The notes under the pieces were generated by a model. That model saw only the letters and a program-made list of their open reading frames with translations. It was not told where the DNA came from and ran no database searches. A DNA stretch of 43,284 nucleotides from Pseudomonadota bacterium (GTDB lineage Bacteria > Pseudomonadota > Gammaproteobacteria > Xanthomonadales > Rhodanobacteraceae), in assembly GCA_021795435.1 (NCBI GenBank), contig JAJYPJ010000015.1:1-43284 (forward strand). Direction: 5' to 3'. Below are positions 42,904 through 43,284 of the stretch, one piece after another. The position numbers were made by a program, and so were the translations under genes. Numbering within the stretch: position 1 is the stretch's first letter; each line of letters opens with the position of its first letter.

Positions 42904-43284
42904 ATGAACGATGCACCGCGCCCGGACCTGTTCGAGACCATGGACGTGCGCCGCGCGGCGGCGCACAAGCCGTGGTGGCGGCGCCGGCTGAGCTGGGCGC
43001 TGGCCGGGGCTTGCGCCTTGATTGCGCTGGCGGTGTGGGCCTGGCAACTGACCACGCCAGGGGTGGCGCAGGTGGCGCGTTCGGACGTGTGGCTGGGCAC
43101 GGTGACGCGCGGGCCGTTCGTGGTGCAGGTGCAGGCCGCGGGCACGCTGGTGCCGGCGGAGTCGCGCTGGGTGGCGGCGCCGGCCTCCGGCATCGTCGAG
43201 GTGAAGTACGTCGAGCCGGGGCAGACGGTGGCGCGGGGCGCACCCTTGCTGAAACTGTCCAACCCGCAGGTGGCCAATGCCGCG
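42904..43284 (+). CDS. HlyD/MacA-type periplasmic adaptor, N-terminal part (3' end outside window)
   Basis: Open to the end of the window; 127 codons are visible from ATG 42904. A cytoplasmic start (MNDAPRPDLFETMDVRR) is followed by a basic patch (KPWWRRRLSW), one membrane anchor (ALAGACALIALAVWAWQL), and the start of a biotinyl-lipoyl-like hairpin: TRGPFVVQVQAAGTLVPAES, then VAAPASGIVEVKYVEPGQTV. These are standard adaptor motifs. An in-frame ATG at 42838 would add 22 arginine-rich residues and is less likely. It follows the second permease after 87 bases, supporting a tripartite exporter. Whether it is complete cannot be seen. Confidence 0.85.
   Translation, partial: MNDAPRPDLFETMDVRRAAAHKPWWRRRLSWALAGACALIALAVWAWQLTTPGVAQVARSDVWLGTVTRGPFVVQVQAAGTLVPAESRWVAAPASGIVEVKYVEPGQTVARGAPLLKLSNPQVANAA

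Noticed and set aside
41563-43047. 494-codon minus-strand open frame across the second permease and adaptor start
   Set aside because: The composition is dominated by Arg, Gln and Pro with no motifs, and the plus strand carries two clear genes.

Overview
The window is a GC-rich (roughly two-thirds G+C by eye), densely packed gammaproteobacterial chromosome segment. Gene content and order point to the Xanthomonadales/Lysobacterales, perhaps Rhodanobacteraceae: pilR-pilS beside sucCD, nadE-bamD-rluD-pgeF, tgt-yajC-secD-secF, and multi-permease FtsX-type export loci. The order assignment is an inference from remembered synteny; no search was possible. I see no rRNA, tRNA, CRISPR array, insertion sequence or prophage, and no intergenic gap exceeds about 300 bp.

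Layout. 1-817: 3' part of an FtsX/MacB-type ABC permease. 958-2079: DUF3667-type zinc-ribbon membrane protein. 2203-5334 (-): the type IV pilus two-component system PilR/PilS. 5616-7669 (+): sucC-sucD (succinyl-CoA synthetase). 7681-16660 (-): a complete high-affinity potassium locus, read as small membrane ORF - kdpF - kdpA - kdpB - TorF-like outer-membrane porin - kdpC - kdpD - kdpE. 16863-18482 (+): glutamine-dependent NAD synthetase. 18460-19320 (-): bamD, divergent from rluD-pgeF (19396-21185, +). 21269-25719 (-): tgt-yajC-secD-secF. 25790-28490 (-): short asparaginase-domain protein, AidB-like acyl-CoA dehydrogenase and an unrecognised 134-residue protein. 28536-28910 (+): alkyltransferase-like DNA-damage protein. 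28894-33428 (-): TVP38/VTT membrane protein, ClC channel with CBS domains, a two-TM pore-loop-like protein, a thioredoxin-TPR protein (CnoX/YbbN type) and a SemiSWEET sugar transporter. 33612-37668 (+): leuS and a UMF1-type MFS transporter. 37835-43284 (+): two tandem paralogous FtsX-type permeases and the start of a HlyD-type periplasmic adaptor, which runs off the window.

Most of the window is housekeeping. The parts that merit attention are: (i) the kdp operon, where an outer-membrane porin gene sits between kdpB and kdpC, two 30-residue membrane peptides are chained to kdpA by GTGA and ATGA overlaps, and an 11-bp-period TTACAC direct repeat lies upstream as a candidate KdpE operator; and (ii) the terminal export operon, where two roughly 815-residue permeases have almost identical C-termini but divergent periplasmic parts, separated by a 23-codon mini-ORF coupled by a GTGA overlap.

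Working model (inference): under potassium limitation KdpD/KdpE would drive one transcript encoding the inner-membrane KdpFABC pump and a cognate outer-membrane pore. The terminal operon would encode a MacAB-like tripartite exporter whose ATPase lies outside the window.
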